NCBI RefSeq assembly: GCF_030643805.1
Contig: NZ_CP094656.1
Coordinates: 3,658,001 to 3,722,000, forward strand
DNA: 64,000 nucleotides
Direction: 5' to 3'
Source of the DNA: Alkalihalobacillus sp. AL-G
GTDB lineage: Bacteria; Bacillota; Bacilli; Bacillales; Fictibacillaceae
Positions 8,275-17,864 of this stretch are shown here, piece after piece. Under the pieces are notes generated by a model. That model was not told the origin of the DNA and did not search any database. It saw only the letters and a list, made by a program, of their open reading frames with translations. Position numbers and translations under genes: made by a program. Each line of letters begins with the position of its first letter. The first letter of the stretch is position 1.

Positions 8275-9507
8275 TTAAGCTGTCCACGTCCACAGAACTT
8301 GATCCGTCTCACCATCTATTACCTCTGTGTTCAACCATTTCTGAGCATAAGCAATGGCGTCTGACTTAGAATCAAATGTTTCTAGAGTACCATGGTGACT
8401 ATGGACCACTTTGAACTTCTCTTCTGGAAACACCCAAACGACTTGACTTGTTTCTTTGTTGATGACTTTTGTGTTTTTCCATTTTTTCGAGTAGGCAATT
8501 GCACTGTCCTTTGAATCAAAGGATTCCAATACTCCTACAGAGCTGTGAATAACCTCAAAAACGGTTACTGATGTGCTAGCAGCCATCATCTCATCAAACT
8601 GCCAAATTGTTTCATTTGTTTCTTTATTAACGACTGAAGTATGTTTCCATAATTCAGCATAATTAATCGCTTCACTCTTGGATGGGAATGTTTCTAATAC
8701 CCCATGATGACTATGAATTACATCAAATGATAATGTAGAAGCCTTCTGTGCAACAGGCCAACTCCAAACTGTTTCATTTGAATTTACATTAACAACGACA
8801 GTGTTCATCCATTTCTTAGCATATGCGATTGCATCTTGTTCAGTAGAAAAGCCTTCCAGTACCCCTTGAGAAGAATGGACCACATTGAAGTTCGTTGTTT
8901 GTTCTGGATATTCCCAAACCACATTTTCATTTTCGTTATTAACTACTTTAGTGTTTCTCCAGAGCTTCGAGTAATTGATTGCTTCACTCGATGTTGCGAA
9001 GCTCTTCAATAGCCCCTGGGAGCTATGGATGACATCAAAATTCAATTCGGCTGCCACATATCTTTTAGCACCTAAGTACCGTGGAGACCAATATGAGTTG
9101 CTTAATGATGATACCCGAATCCCGCTGGATGAAGCATGAATAAATTCATTATTACCGATGTAAATCCCAGAGTGCGAAATTCCGCGCTTGTATGTATTTT
9201 GGAAGAAAACCATGTCACCTGGAACTAGGTCACTTCTTGATACACTGGTTCCACCGCTCCATTGTGCGTCCGTAGTTCTTCCAAGATCGATACCAGCTTG
9301 TCCAAACACATATAAAGCGAATCCTGAGCAGTCAAAACCACTCGGACTGGTTCCGCCCCAGCTATATGGTGTACCTTTATATTGTAATGCAATATCTACT
9401 ATATTTGATTGGATGGATTGAGCGTATGTAATGTTTATATCCTCGGTTATATACGATGCAGTTAATAGACTTATAGACAATGCGCCAGTTAAAATTGCTT
9501 TCTTCAT
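8275..9507 (-). CDS. Secreted NlpC/P60 hydrolase with five C-terminal wall-associated repeats
   Basis: 410 residues. A signal peptide (MKKAILTGALSISLL... to about residue 30) is followed by an NlpC/P60 domain (about 32-150) with the catalytic Cys in SGFDCSGFALYVFG, the His in ISHSGIYIG and the third polar residue in FIHASSSG. Such enzymes cut peptidoglycan stem peptides (gamma-D-Glu to diamino acid). Residues 156-410 are five copies of a 47-55-residue unit with the pattern F-x-V-[IV]-H-S-x-x-G-x-L-E-x-F, AIxYAxxW, NTxVV, W. The same unit occurs in the amidase at 10.4-12.3 kb. I do not know a name for it; wall binding is the natural guess. The start ATG has AAGGGGGAAGA upstream. It is transcribed alone, with its own terminator. 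Confidence 0.9.
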   Translation of the reverse strand: MKKAILTGALSISLLTASYITEDINITYAQSIQSNIVDIALQYKGTPYSWGGTSPSGFDCSGFALYVFGQAGIDLGRTTDAQWSGGTSVSRSDLVPGDMVFFQNTYKRGISHSGIYIGNNEFIHASSSGIRVSSLSNSYWSPRYLGAKRYVAAELNFDVIHSSQGLLKSFATSSEAINYSKLWRNTKVVNNENENVVWEYPEQTTNFNVVHSSQGVLEGFSTEQDAIAYAKKWMNTVVVNVNSNETVWSWPVAQKASTLSFDVIHSHHGVLETFPSKSEAINYAELWKHTSVVNKETNETIWQFDEMMAASTSVTVFEVIHSSVGVLESFDSKDSAIAYSKKWKNTKVINKETSQVVWVFPEEKFKVVHSHHGTLETFDSKSDAIAYAQKWLNTEVIDGETDQVLWTWTA

Positions 9508-9662
9508 TGTTGAAAATCTTCCCCCTTTTTACATCATAGTTATAGACTACCTTCTTTCATCCGACAAATCTACCGTTTTTTCTTTACATTAACATTACAA
9601 TGCTTCGACATTTGTAACATTGATGTTTCAAATGTTAGAAAGAGTTTCTGGCTTCACAGCAC

Positions 9663-9699
9663 AAAAAAAGAGAGTGAACAACCGATTCACCCTCTTCCA
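9663..9699 (-). terminator. Intrinsic terminator of the lipoprotein gene
   Basis: Minus strand AAGAGGGTGAA / TTCACTCTCTT with one internal mismatch, followed by TTTTTTT. It lies 10 bp after the stop at 9710. Confidence 0.82.
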
Positions 9700-9709
9700 A
9701 AAAATAGAT

Positions 9710-10333
9710 TTATTTTGTAATATTTTGGAGAATTGTCTCTACCTTGTATCCTTCTTCCCCTGTCACTTCATAAACATCCTTGATCATACCTACACCTGGA
9801 GCATAGTACCTCGTATAAATAGTATCTGCATCAGCTAATTCGTCTGTCGTCTTTTTCACAACTAGTACATTTGTAAACTCTTTATACGGTGTAGTCAGTG
9901 TAGCACCCTCTTCGATAATTTCCCATTTTGCAGTCTTACCTTTTCCTTTTTGAGAAGAGATCAAAAGTTCTGGTGCCTCAACAGATTTAAACTTATCCAA
10001 GCGGCTTGTTTCCTCCTGAGGATTCGCTTCTTGATAAACTTTCTCGACTTTTTTAGAAGTCCACTTTTGAATTTCTAGTGATTTCATATCCCCTAATTGT
10101 ACAGTCTTCTGAATTAAATTCCCCTTACTAGCAATAATCGTTTCTGTATAAGGAAACTCACCACTTTGAATGAATTCTTTGGTGATTCCACTCTCGGGTT
10201 TATAATTTTCTAGGCTAAGTGGTTTTTCTTCATTGGTAGCAGCGTTCGCAAATTCCTTCTGTACCTCATTTGCACCACCACATCCCGATAAAACTACTAG
10301 CACTATTCCTATTGGAAGTAAGATCCTTTTCAT
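9710..10333 (-). CDS. Predicted lipoprotein of unknown function
   Basis: 207 residues, beginning MKRILLPIGIVLVVLSGCGG. The lipobox LSGC at residues 15-18 predicts lipidation of the Cys and anchoring to the outer face of the membrane. The mature part is hydrophilic, rich in Lys and Glu, and has a beta-strand pattern (for example PYTETIIASKGNLIQ and YYAPGVGMIKDVYEV). The phrase on a YY-APGVGMIK strand resembles secreted proteins that carry a repeated beta-sheet core, but I cannot name a family. The start ATG 10333 is preferred to GTG 10342, which is too close to AAAGGA. The gene follows the CWB2 amidase by 24 bp and is probably its operon partner, so a role near wall turnover is possible. Confidence 0.75.
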   Translation of the reverse strand: MKRILLPIGIVLVVLSGCGGANEVQKEFANAATNEEKPLSLENYKPESGITKEFIQSGEFPYTETIIASKGNLIQKTVQLGDMKSLEIQKWTSKKVEKVYQEANPQEETSRLDKFKSVEAPELLISSQKGKGKTAKWEIIEEGATLTTPYKEFTNVLVVKKTTDELADADTIYTRYYAPGVGMIKDVYEVTGEEGYKVETILQNITK

Positions 10334-10357
10334 TTCGCTCACTTTCCTTTTCTTAGA

Positions 10358-12280
10358 TTAATTAAGTAGCGCTTTCACGCTTCCTGTTACTGTATTAGGT
10401 ACTACTCCTCCGATTACCTTCAGATCCGTTACATTATTTTCACTCTTATATGTTTCCAAGAAATCTGCAAGTTTTGGTTCTAATTCGTCTGAAGCAATGA
10501 TTAAAGGTGCCTTCGACTTAACAGATAACGTTGAGGACGCTAAAGCATCAGGGAAGTCTGTTCCCGTAGATACTAGAACCGTGTCAGAACTTATTGAATC
10601 TTTGAAATGATTCAAAATCTCATAAAGAGTGTCGTATCTAGTTTCTCCAGCTAACCGTAAAGGCTGGCTTCCTACAGCATTAGTAATTTGGTTTTGGACA
10701 GTTCCGGATACAACGGCAGTCCCCCCAGCAATTACTACATTTTTTCCTTTTAAATATTGAAGCGATGAATTTGTCATCTTATCCTCTTCAGTCAAAACAA
10801 TAGACCAGTTGTTTGAAGATGCAATCGAAGATGCTGATAATGCATCCGGAAAGCTTCTACCAGCGGCAACGAAGACACCATTCACTGCCCCAAGCAATTC
10901 GTTGATCTTTAGGTTCGTTTCATATCTATTTTTTCCATTTACACGTGTCACCGAAAATCCTTTATCTTTTAACTGCGCCTCAATGGATTGATCGATGGCA
11001 ACGGCTCCACCAATAATATAAATTTTTTCAGCATTCAAGCGATTAAGTTCATTTATTACTTTATCGTTAATTTTATCTGATTTTGTTAATAAAATTGGTG
11101 CATTTCCATATTTCGCTGCTAACGGACCTGCTGACAATGCATCAGCATATTGATACGCAGTAACTAGAAAGACTGCTTTCTGTTGTTTATCACTGGCAAA
11201 TCCATTTGGATAGAGGTCTTGGGATATTTCAATTGCTGTTTCAATTCGTGTTGCACCCGAAAGTTCATCGACGTTTAGAATTCTAGTGTCTTCCTCAGGG
11301 AACGCCCATAACACTTCACCAGTTCGGTCGTCGACAACTTTCGTATGTTTCCAAAGCATAGCGTAATCGATAGCCTCTTCTTTTGTTACAAACTCATCTA
11401 AGAGACCTTGACTTGCATGTATAACATCAAAATGATATTCAATTGTATTATATATATTAGTTTGGCGATCTTTGTCCCAGACTCGTACATACTCTCTTGC
11501 TTTTGCATAATTCAATGCTTCGTCTTTTGATTTGGTGGTTAATAGCTTTTCACCGGTATGATCGTATACCTCAAATACTTCAAAATACTCCACTAATGCT
11601 TTTACAATCGCATTGGCAGCTGCTTGTTGGGCCGAGGCTGTCTTTATAAGCTGTTCCTCTTGAGGATTCGACATATAGCCTAACTCTACAAGAACGGATG
11701 GCATTTGTGCATTTCTATTTACATATAGGTCTTGGCCTTTTATATATCGTTCTGCTAAACTAGTACCTTCAACTACATGTCTGTGTACTGTATATGCCAA
11801 TCGCTTGCTATCTGGTGAGAATTCTATTTGCATAGGATCTGGCGGATAGTTTGGATCTATACCTTCATTGATATCAAAGAAAAATGTTTCATACCCTCGT
11901 ACCATCGTATTAAAAGCGGAGTTATGATGAATAGAAACAAAAACCGTATCTTCATTATTGCCTGCCGCGAAGCCATTCGCCAATTCCATTCGATTTTGAA
12001 GATCATCAGGTTGAGTTTCTCCAAAATCCTCATTATCCGCATCACGTGTCATAAATACTTTGAAATCTGATCCTTTGAGGACATCTCGTAGTTTTTCGGC
12101 TACATCCAGGTTTGCGTGTTTTTCATAATAACCTGTCGATCCTCCTGAATATCCTGTTGTACCTGAAAAATCTCCGCCATGACCTGGGTCGATGATGATG
12201 TACTTCTGTGCAAGCGCAAATGAGGGACTTGACAACAGAAAAGCAATCAAAAAGAACGACAAACTAAAAAATAACCTCAA
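10358..12280 (-). CDS. N-acetylmuramoyl-L-alanine amidase (Amidase_3) with wall repeats and three CWB2 repeats
   Basis: About 640 residues: signal peptide to about residue 27; zinc Amidase_3 domain (about 28-235) with IIIDPGHGGDFSG (Zn His), the Glu in TGYYEKHANLDVA, SIHHNSAFN (Zn His) and the catalytic Glu in PSVLVELGYMSN; then a linker with one diverged and one typical copy (HASQGLLDEF ... LWKHTKVV) of the unit repeated in the NlpC/P60 protein; then three CWB2 repeats, opening LSGATRIETAIEIS, VNGKNRYETNLKI and LAGETRYDTLYEI. It cleaves the MurNAc-L-Ala bond and should be held on the wall by CWB2. TTG at 12280 has AGGGG 8 nt upstream and gives a good signal peptide; GTG at 12289 touches that site and is rejected. 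Its domain order recalls LytC/CwlB with the domains reversed. Confidence 0.93.
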   Translation of the reverse strand: MRLFFSLSFFLIAFLLSSPSFALAQKYIIIDPGHGGDFSGTTGYSGGSTGYYEKHANLDVAEKLRDVLKGSDFKVFMTRDADNEDFGETQPDDLQNRMELANGFAAGNNEDTVFVSIHHNSAFNTMVRGYETFFFDINEGIDPNYPPDPMQIEFSPDSKRLAYTVHRHVVEGTSLAERYIKGQDLYVNRNAQMPSVLVELGYMSNPQEEQLIKTASAQQAAANAIVKALVEYFEVFEVYDHTGEKLLTTKSKDEALNYAKAREYVRVWDKDRQTNIYNTIEYHFDVIHASQGLLDEFVTKEEAIDYAMLWKHTKVVDDRTGEVLWAFPEEDTRILNVDELSGATRIETAIEISQDLYPNGFASDKQQKAVFLVTAYQYADALSAGPLAAKYGNAPILLTKSDKINDKVINELNRLNAEKIYIIGGAVAIDQSIEAQLKDKGFSVTRVNGKNRYETNLKINELLGAVNGVFVAAGRSFPDALSASSIASSNNWSIVLTEEDKMTNSSLQYLKGKNVVIAGGTAVVSGTVQNQITNAVGSQPLRLAGETRYDTLYEILNHFKDSISSDTVLVSTGTDFPDALASSTLSVKSKAPLIIASDELEPKLADFLETYKSENNVTDLKVIGGVVPNTVTGSVKALLN

Positions 12281-12498
12281 TCTACACACCCCTGTTTACT
12301 AATTTTTAGTACAAGACTCCCTCTGAAATTTTATTCATTATTTACCAAAATCTATAAAGTTTACTATATACTAAAATACCTTTTCATTCTACCTACTTTC
12401 GACATATTCTTCAAATTATATCAATGTAACTACATATATAATTCGATCCCTATCGACAATACGACTGAACACATGATTCGATTTTCCTATTAAAGGCA

Positions 12499-12525
12499 AA
12501 AAAATAGACTGATAATTACCAGTCT
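12499..12525 (-). terminator. Intrinsic terminator of the subtilase gene
   Basis: Minus strand AGACTG-GTAATTAT-CAGTCT followed by ATTTTTTT. It lies 20 bp after the subtilase stop at 12545. The remainder of the gap up to the amidase start shows only AT-rich sequence. Confidence 0.75.
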
Positions 12526-12544
12526 AATCAATAAATCAAATCAT

Positions 12545-14602
12545 TCATTTAATATACTTATTGATTTCCCAAGCTATTTGAAGCTCAATCGCACCTGGAC
12601 CCCCTAGTATTTTGTAATTCTTTACTCCGTTATTATTGGCAACATTTAATACGTATTTCGTTGTTTCTGTGATTGTACTAGGGTTCACTAATACTAATGG
12701 TTGGTTGTTATGTGCCGCTAAAGCAGCTCCAGAAAGAGCATCGGGGAATCTCTTCCCTGTTGCAAAGAAAATTTGTTCCGCTTGCTGTGGGAATTCTTTT
12801 AATACCTCAAGGCTGGTTTCATAGCGGTTAATCCCTGCAACCCGTCGAATACTCGCAAAAGATTCGAGGTATTCCTCGATATTTTCTTCTATTACTTTTT
12901 TTCCGCCAACGACCGTCATTTTTTCAACAGAATTGTTTTGAATGAATTCTTTTACAGATTCTGGAACCCGATCAGATTTCGTATATATTATAGGTGCTTT
13001 TTTTATTCCGGCAATCGCAGAGATGGATAATGCATCAGGGAAATTTTCACCAGATACTACAAAAGCTTCGTCATTGTTAACTGGTAGGAGACGATTAATT
13101 TTTATAGCAGTTTCATAGCGATCTTTCCCAGCAATGCGAATAACGTTATACCCTGAATCTGTAAGCTTCTTCTCAATTGAAGGGCTTATAGCTACCGGAC
13201 CACCTACAATTAGAACATGTGTTGTACCAAGTCGTTTAAGCTCATCCAACGTACTATTAAAAATTTTGTCTTGTTCCGCCAACAGAATTGGTGATCCAAG
13301 GTACGAGGACAAAGGGGCTGCAGCAAGGCTATCAGGGAATAGTTCGCCGCTAGCGAGTATCGTGAATTTACCTGTGTATTCTGCTTCCTGTACTTTCAAA
13401 CTCGCTTCACTTAAAATGGGCCATCCCAATTTAGATATGGCATTAGCTGTATCATAAGCTGTATATCCATATGTTCGATTATGATTGTTTACAAACGAGT
13501 TTGCATTACCAGCATCAATCTGTCCATTACCGAGTAATTGGTTTGAATCGTAAGGTAATGGCGATTTTGAAGATGAATCAAATAATATATTCTTTAACTG
13601 ACTAACCGTAAGAAAAGGATATTGTTTCCAAAGCATCGCAGCTGTCGAACTTACAATTGCCGCTGACATACTCGTCCCGCTTTCGTAGCCGTATTTCCCT
13701 CCTGGAAGAGTACTAAAGATATTTGTCCCTGGTGCTGACAGGTCCATTTCCTCTCCATAATTCGAAAACCAAGCTTTGCCCCCAGTTACTGTATCCGTTG
13801 CTCCAACGGCTAAAACCGATTCATATTTTGCCGGATAAGTGACAAAGTGTTCATTGTCGTTTCCAGATGCCGCTACAACTAATACACCTTTGGATTGAGC
13901 ATAATTTATTGCGTCTTCCAAAGCTTTCATCCCATTCACACTACCGAGACTAAGGTTAATGATATCTGCGCCATGATCAACTGCATACAAAATACCCAAA
14001 ATGACTGTAGACATGTTGCCTGTTTCTTCTTCAAAAACTTTAATCGGCATAATCTTGACGTTTCTAGGTAAGGATGCGATACCGACCTTATTATTTGTCG
14101 TGGCTCCAATTATTCCAGCAATATGGGTTCCATGCCCTTGATGGTCCTCCGGTGGGATAAGCGGATTTAAGATATTTCTGCCAAGTATAATTTGATTTTT
14201 CAGGTCTGGGTGGTCCAGATCTATTCCCGTATCAACAACAGCAACAATTAGATCCTTATTTTTATCTGAAAAAGAAGACCACTCATCCTTTATATTAATC
14301 GCATTGAATACATCACTTTGTGTTGAGAAATAGGGGTCATTTATGAATGAATTATGTAAATATGCTTTTTGATCAACTTCAACATATGCAACATCTTTAT
14401 TCTTCTTAATAATCTTTATTTTTTCTTTAACTTCATTCTTATCAACTTCAACGATACGGAGATTCAGTGAAGGGTCCCCAACCGATTGAGTCGTTACATC
14501 ATTTTTATACTTTATGATTAAATGAACATCGTCTGCAGCAGAAACATGCCCAGTAATTAATAAAAATAAAATGATAATTATCAAACATGTAATCTTCTTC
14601 AC
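12545..14602 (-). CDS. Subtilisin-like serine protease (S8) with three CWB2 repeats
   Basis: 685 residues. Signal peptide (to about residue 22), a propeptide-like segment (about 25-85, Lys/Asp-rich), then the S8 domain with all catalytic residues: Asp in VAVVDTGIDLDHPD, His in HQGHGTHIAGIIGA, the oxyanion Asn in VAASGNDNEH, and Ser in SGTSMSAAIVSS. Residues about 375-685 are three CWB2 repeats (the first with a diverged opening, then IAGKDRYETAIKI and VAGINRYETSLEV), so the protease should stay bound to wall polymer. The start is GTG with GGTGATG upstream. It could mature or trim surface proteins such as its CWB2 neighbours. It has its own terminator and is probably monocistronic. Confidence 0.93.
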   Translation of the reverse strand: MKKITCLIIIILFLLITGHVSAADDVHLIIKYKNDVTTQSVGDPSLNLRIVEVDKNEVKEKIKIIKKNKDVAYVEVDQKAYLHNSFINDPYFSTQSDVFNAINIKDEWSSFSDKNKDLIVAVVDTGIDLDHPDLKNQIILGRNILNPLIPPEDHQGHGTHIAGIIGATTNNKVGIASLPRNVKIMPIKVFEEETGNMSTVILGILYAVDHGADIINLSLGSVNGMKALEDAINYAQSKGVLVVAASGNDNEHFVTYPAKYESVLAVGATDTVTGGKAWFSNYGEEMDLSAPGTNIFSTLPGGKYGYESGTSMSAAIVSSTAAMLWKQYPFLTVSQLKNILFDSSSKSPLPYDSNQLLGNGQIDAGNANSFVNNHNRTYGYTAYDTANAISKLGWPILSEASLKVQEAEYTGKFTILASGELFPDSLAAAPLSSYLGSPILLAEQDKIFNSTLDELKRLGTTHVLIVGGPVAISPSIEKKLTDSGYNVIRIAGKDRYETAIKINRLLPVNNDEAFVVSGENFPDALSISAIAGIKKAPIIYTKSDRVPESVKEFIQNNSVEKMTVVGGKKVIEENIEEYLESFASIRRVAGINRYETSLEVLKEFPQQAEQIFFATGKRFPDALSGAALAAHNNQPLVLVNPSTITETTKYVLNVANNNGVKNYKILGGPGAIELQIAWEINKYIK

Positions 14603-14790
14603 TTCATCACCACTCTCTTTTTATATAGGTGCATTCTCTGTTATTAATTCGATTTTTAGCAGTAAATTCCTCTATAATAATATTTTAGTATAAAAATATG
14701 GTTCAAAATGCCTTAATTTTCAATTTCTGAATCCTTTGATTGTCTCACACCGTCTAATCATTTAAATAGTGTATATCAAAGGGGGATAAT

Positions 14791-15330
14791 ATGAAAACGA
14801 TTTTATTAAGTTTAGCACTATTAATGTCGTTTCCCTGGCCATTAAACATAGATGCTCCTCAAAAAAACAATGAAAAGGAACCTACTGCTAAACACATTGC
14901 AGTATCAAGTAAAAATGAATCACCTAGCCAACTCTCCAACACTTCCGAAAAGAAAACGATAGAAAATAAAGACACGAAGCAGAAAATAACACTGGAATAC
15001 ATTAAAGAGCAATTAACGATAAATCAATCTCCACAAGAAGTAAAAACTCTTCTAGGAAATGAATATCACCAAGTCATAGGCATGATGAACAATACTCAGA
15101 TGTGGCGATATGATATTGGGACAAAAGATGGTTACTCCTTTGAGACGGAATTCGATATAGTAGATGAGAAAGGACTTAATCAAAAAGAAGTAAAGATCAT
15201 TTTGTTTATCAACTGGAATTCCGAGACAAATTTGACCGATTATATAAGTGCATATTACCTAAATGGAAACAACCTATGCAATTATCGGATGTCATCAGAA
15301 GGTACAGTAATGGATGAGTGTTATGAATAA
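14791..15330 (+). CDS. Secreted small protein with a BamE/SmpA-like C-terminal segment
   Basis: 179 residues. It starts MKTILLSLALLMSFPWPL, a short signal peptide or membrane anchor without a lipobox Cys. Residues 25-75 are a polar, Ser/Lys/Glu-rich linker. The rest has the pattern ITLEYIKEQLTINQSPQEVK-LLG...MWRYDIGT, which resembles the small BamE/SmpA-like fold (helix, LLG turn, WRYD strand) found in many Gram-positive secreted proteins. Three Cys occur near the end (LCNY, ECYE, with 2 clear). AAAGGGGGATAAT precedes the ATG. It lies alone on the plus strand between minus-strand genes. Family call is tentative; function unknown. Confidence 0.7.
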   Translation: MKTILLSLALLMSFPWPLNIDAPQKNNEKEPTAKHIAVSSKNESPSQLSNTSEKKTIENKDTKQKITLEYIKEQLTINQSPQEVKTLLGNEYHQVIGMMNNTQMWRYDIGTKDGYSFETEFDIVDEKGLNQKEVKIILFINWNSETNLTDYISAYYLNGNNLCNYRMSSEGTVMDECYE

Positions 15331-15336
15331 TATAGC

Positions 15337-15379
15337 AAAAAGAACTTGAAGGCGGTATCCTCCGCTCAAGTTCTTTTTC
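15337..15379. terminator. Bidirectional intrinsic terminator
   Basis: AAAAGAACTTGA-(A)-GGCGG-TATC-CTCCGC-TCAAGTTCTTTT: a long imperfect stem with A/T tracts on both sides, between the convergent stops at 15330 and 15396. Confidence 0.9.
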
Positions 15380-15395
15380 TTAATCTCAATCTAAT

Positions 15396-16544
15396 TTATA
15401 AAACACGAAATGAATTTGGCCGTTCATCGACTCGATTAAAATGGAATAAGATTGCCTCAACTATTCTTCGGGAGGCTTGCCCATCACCATAAGGATTGGA
15501 AGCCCTCGACATCTCATTATATGCAGTTTCGTCCGTTAGGAGCTCATTAGCCAATTTATAGATGGTCTCTTCATCTGTACCGGCAAGCTTTAACGTTCCA
15601 GTATCTATACCTTCAGGACGTTCAGTCGTATCTCGTAAAACCAGAACAGGTACGCCCAATGAAGGTGCCTCTTCCTGTACTCCACCTGAGTCGGTAAGAA
15701 TTAGATGTGCTCGAGATGCAAAATTATGGAAGTCAACCGCTCCTAATGGTTCGATTAAATGGATTCGATCATGATTCCCCAAAATTTCCTCCGCAGTTTC
15801 TCTTACAACAGGGTTAAGGTGTACCGGGTATACGACCTGCGTATCAGGATGTTCGTCAGCCAATCTCTTGATCGCCGTGAACATATTTTTCATCGGTTCC
15901 CCTTGGTTTTCCCTTCTATGGGCAGTAACGAGAATCAATTTATCGTTTTTGATGCTATCCAAAATTTCGTGTGAATACGTTTCATCCACAGTTGTTTGCA
16001 AAGCATCTATCGCTGTATTTCCGGTAACGAAGATTGATTCCACGGTTTTATTCTCAGCTAATAAATTCTTTGCCGAGGCATCCGTAGGTGCAAAATGCAA
16101 ATCAGATAATACTCCAGTTAGTTGACGATTCATCTCCTCAGGATAAGGAGAATATTTATTATGCGTCCGTAGTCCAGCTTCAACGTGCCCGACTGCTATT
16201 TGGTTGTAATAGGCTGCAAGACTCGCAACAAAGGTAGTCGATGTATCCCCGTGCACTAGAACGATGTCTGGCTTTACCTCTTTCATTACTTCATCCAGGC
16301 CTTCAAGTGCTTTCGTTGTAACATGTGTAAGAGTTTGCCGGTCCTTCATAACGTTAAGATCATAATCAGGCTTAATTTTAAATATGTCTAATACTTGATC
16401 AAGCATTTCCCTATGTTGTGCTGTAACCGTCACGATTGGTTCTATATGTTCTCCATATTTTTGCAGTTCTAATACGAGTGGTGCCATTTTGATTGCTTCT
16501 GGCCTTGTTCCGAATATGGTCATAACTTTAAGTTTAGATTTCAT
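15396..16544 (-). CDS. mnaA: UDP-N-acetylglucosamine 2-epimerase, non-hydrolysing
   Basis: 382 residues, the normal size for WecB/MnaA. Motifs: TIFGTRPEAIKMAPL at the start, VHGDTSTTF, HVEAGLRT, TAHRRENQGEP, and DSGGVQEEAPSLGVPVLVLR with the UDP site. It interconverts UDP-GlcNAc and UDP-ManNAc in the cytoplasm. In this window it would supply UDP-ManNAc to TagA (4.6 kb) and to the UDP-ManNAc dehydrogenase (6.6 kb), although it is transcribed separately. ATG 16544 is preferred over TTG 16547, with AAAGGAG 9 nt upstream. Confidence 0.95.
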   Translation of the reverse strand: MKSKLKVMTIFGTRPEAIKMAPLVLELQKYGEHIEPIVTVTAQHREMLDQVLDIFKIKPDYDLNVMKDRQTLTHVTTKALEGLDEVMKEVKPDIVLVHGDTSTTFVASLAAYYNQIAVGHVEAGLRTHNKYSPYPEEMNRQLTGVLSDLHFAPTDASAKNLLAENKTVESIFVTGNTAIDALQTTVDETYSHEILDSIKNDKLILVTAHRRENQGEPMKNMFTAIKRLADEHPDTQVVYPVHLNPVVRETAEEILGNHDRIHLIEPLGAVDFHNFASRAHLILTDSGGVQEEAPSLGVPVLVLRDTTERPEGIDTGTLKLAGTDEETIYKLANELLTDETAYNEMSRASNPYGDGQASRRIVEAILFHFNRVDERPNSFRVL

Positions 16545-16621
16545 CAAACAATACTCCTTTTAAAAAATAATTAATCCTTCACTTCAGACTATACCAAATG
16601 TTAGGGGCAGTCAATTTTGAG

Positions 16622-17686
16622 TTAGCCTAATAGAGTTAGTGGTTTACGGATCATTAACGGTAAAAGAGAGGCTGTCTTCAACTTGTAATGGATCAATGCA
16701 AACCCTATTGATAAAACGGTAACGACTATAAACCAAATGACGCTGTTGAAATTCCCTTCCAAAATCGCTAAGTGGAGATAATTCTCATTAAAATATCGCC
16801 CTACCTCCAACAATAGCGGATGGATGAGGAAAACCATAAACGAACTATCAGCTAATTTCTTGAGACGTTTCTCATGCTGTTCAAGTTTCTTTTGCATATT
16901 TAAAAATAGCCCATAAAACATGAAGTAGCTTGTCACACAATACAACATCACGGATGGTTTCATTGATAAACCAAACGTTTGTGTCTGCTGTCCTTCAGAT
17001 AAAAGCAAGGAGAAGCTTATAATCCAAATCCCAATAGTAAAGTGAATTTGTTTTCGGATAATTTGTTCCAATGTCTTATAATGAATAGCTAGAAACATTC
17101 CAAAAACAAAGAAGAAAATCCACGTTGGGAAATAGCTTCCGTAAGAAATACCTGTTTGTGGAAGATGAATCCATTCAATGGAATGGGCATATACTGCTGT
17201 TTGAACGATAAAGGTTACAAGAAATGTATAAATGATGGCTTGTTTAGGTTTTGCAACAATCCAGCTTTTAAGAAACGGGAAAAGCAAATATAACTGGAAG
17301 ATTACAAATAAAAAATACAGGTGTACAAAACCGTTTCCTGTAATGGTGTTTAAAAAGGTTATTTTAAAGAATTGCAACCACTGACCATCTTTTAATAGAC
17401 CTAGTGATGAAAATGCAGTATAAATAACGGTCCAAATTAAATAGGGTATTAGTATTTTTGTAAATCGCTTTCTATAAAACTCTCTGACTGACATCGTCTT
17501 ATGTTGCATCGACCCCATCAAGAGAAATCCCGACATTAATATAAATAGAGGCACTGCGAATCGAGCAAACTGATTCCAGCCAAAGCTGAAAAGATTCGTA
17601 TCGGCGTTTGCTGCAGTGGTGTGTATCGCGATAACTGCCAATACAGCAGTGAATCTTAATGCATCAAATACAACGAGTCGTCTCAT
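16622..17686 (-). CDS. Acyltransferase family 3 membrane protein
   Basis: 354 residues and about 10 hydrophobic segments. It begins MRRLVVFDALRFTAVLAVIAIHTTA, the classic Acyl_transf_3 opening (D-x-LR...A...V...H with the conserved His near residue 23), followed by FARFAVPLFILMSGFLL, another family hallmark, and YRKRFTKILIPYLIW. Such enzymes O-acylate extracytoplasmic glycans such as peptidoglycan, teichoic acid or exopolysaccharide. ATG 17686 has AAAGGA about 9 nt upstream; the longer frame has seven extra codons without a site. It lies 77 bp after the epimerase gene start and may be expressed upstream of it. The acceptor is unknown; a wall polymer is likely from context. Confidence 0.87.
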   Translation of the reverse strand: MRRLVVFDALRFTAVLAVIAIHTTAANADTNLFSFGWNQFARFAVPLFILMSGFLLMGSMQHKTMSVREFYRKRFTKILIPYLIWTVIYTAFSSLGLLKDGQWLQFFKITFLNTITGNGFVHLYFLFVIFQLYLLFPFLKSWIVAKPKQAIIYTFLVTFIVQTAVYAHSIEWIHLPQTGISYGSYFPTWIFFFVFGMFLAIHYKTLEQIIRKQIHFTIGIWIISFSLLLSEGQQTQTFGLSMKPSVMLYCVTSYFMFYGLFLNMQKKLEQHEKRLKKLADSSFMVFLIHPLLLEVGRYFNENYLHLAILEGNFNSVIWFIVVTVLSIGFALIHYKLKTASLLPLMIRKPLTLLG

Positions 17687-17864
17687 GGTTGTAGTTCCTT
17701 TCTGCATAGTCTGTAAAACTATTCGTACAAGCTTACTACTTTATTACCCCTGTTCTGCTTTATTCAGACATAGACAATCAGCGAATACATAAAATGAATA
17801 GTCTCTTCCTCTAAATTCCAAATATGATAGACTATATATGGTTTCTTTGAAAGGAGCTTATGAA

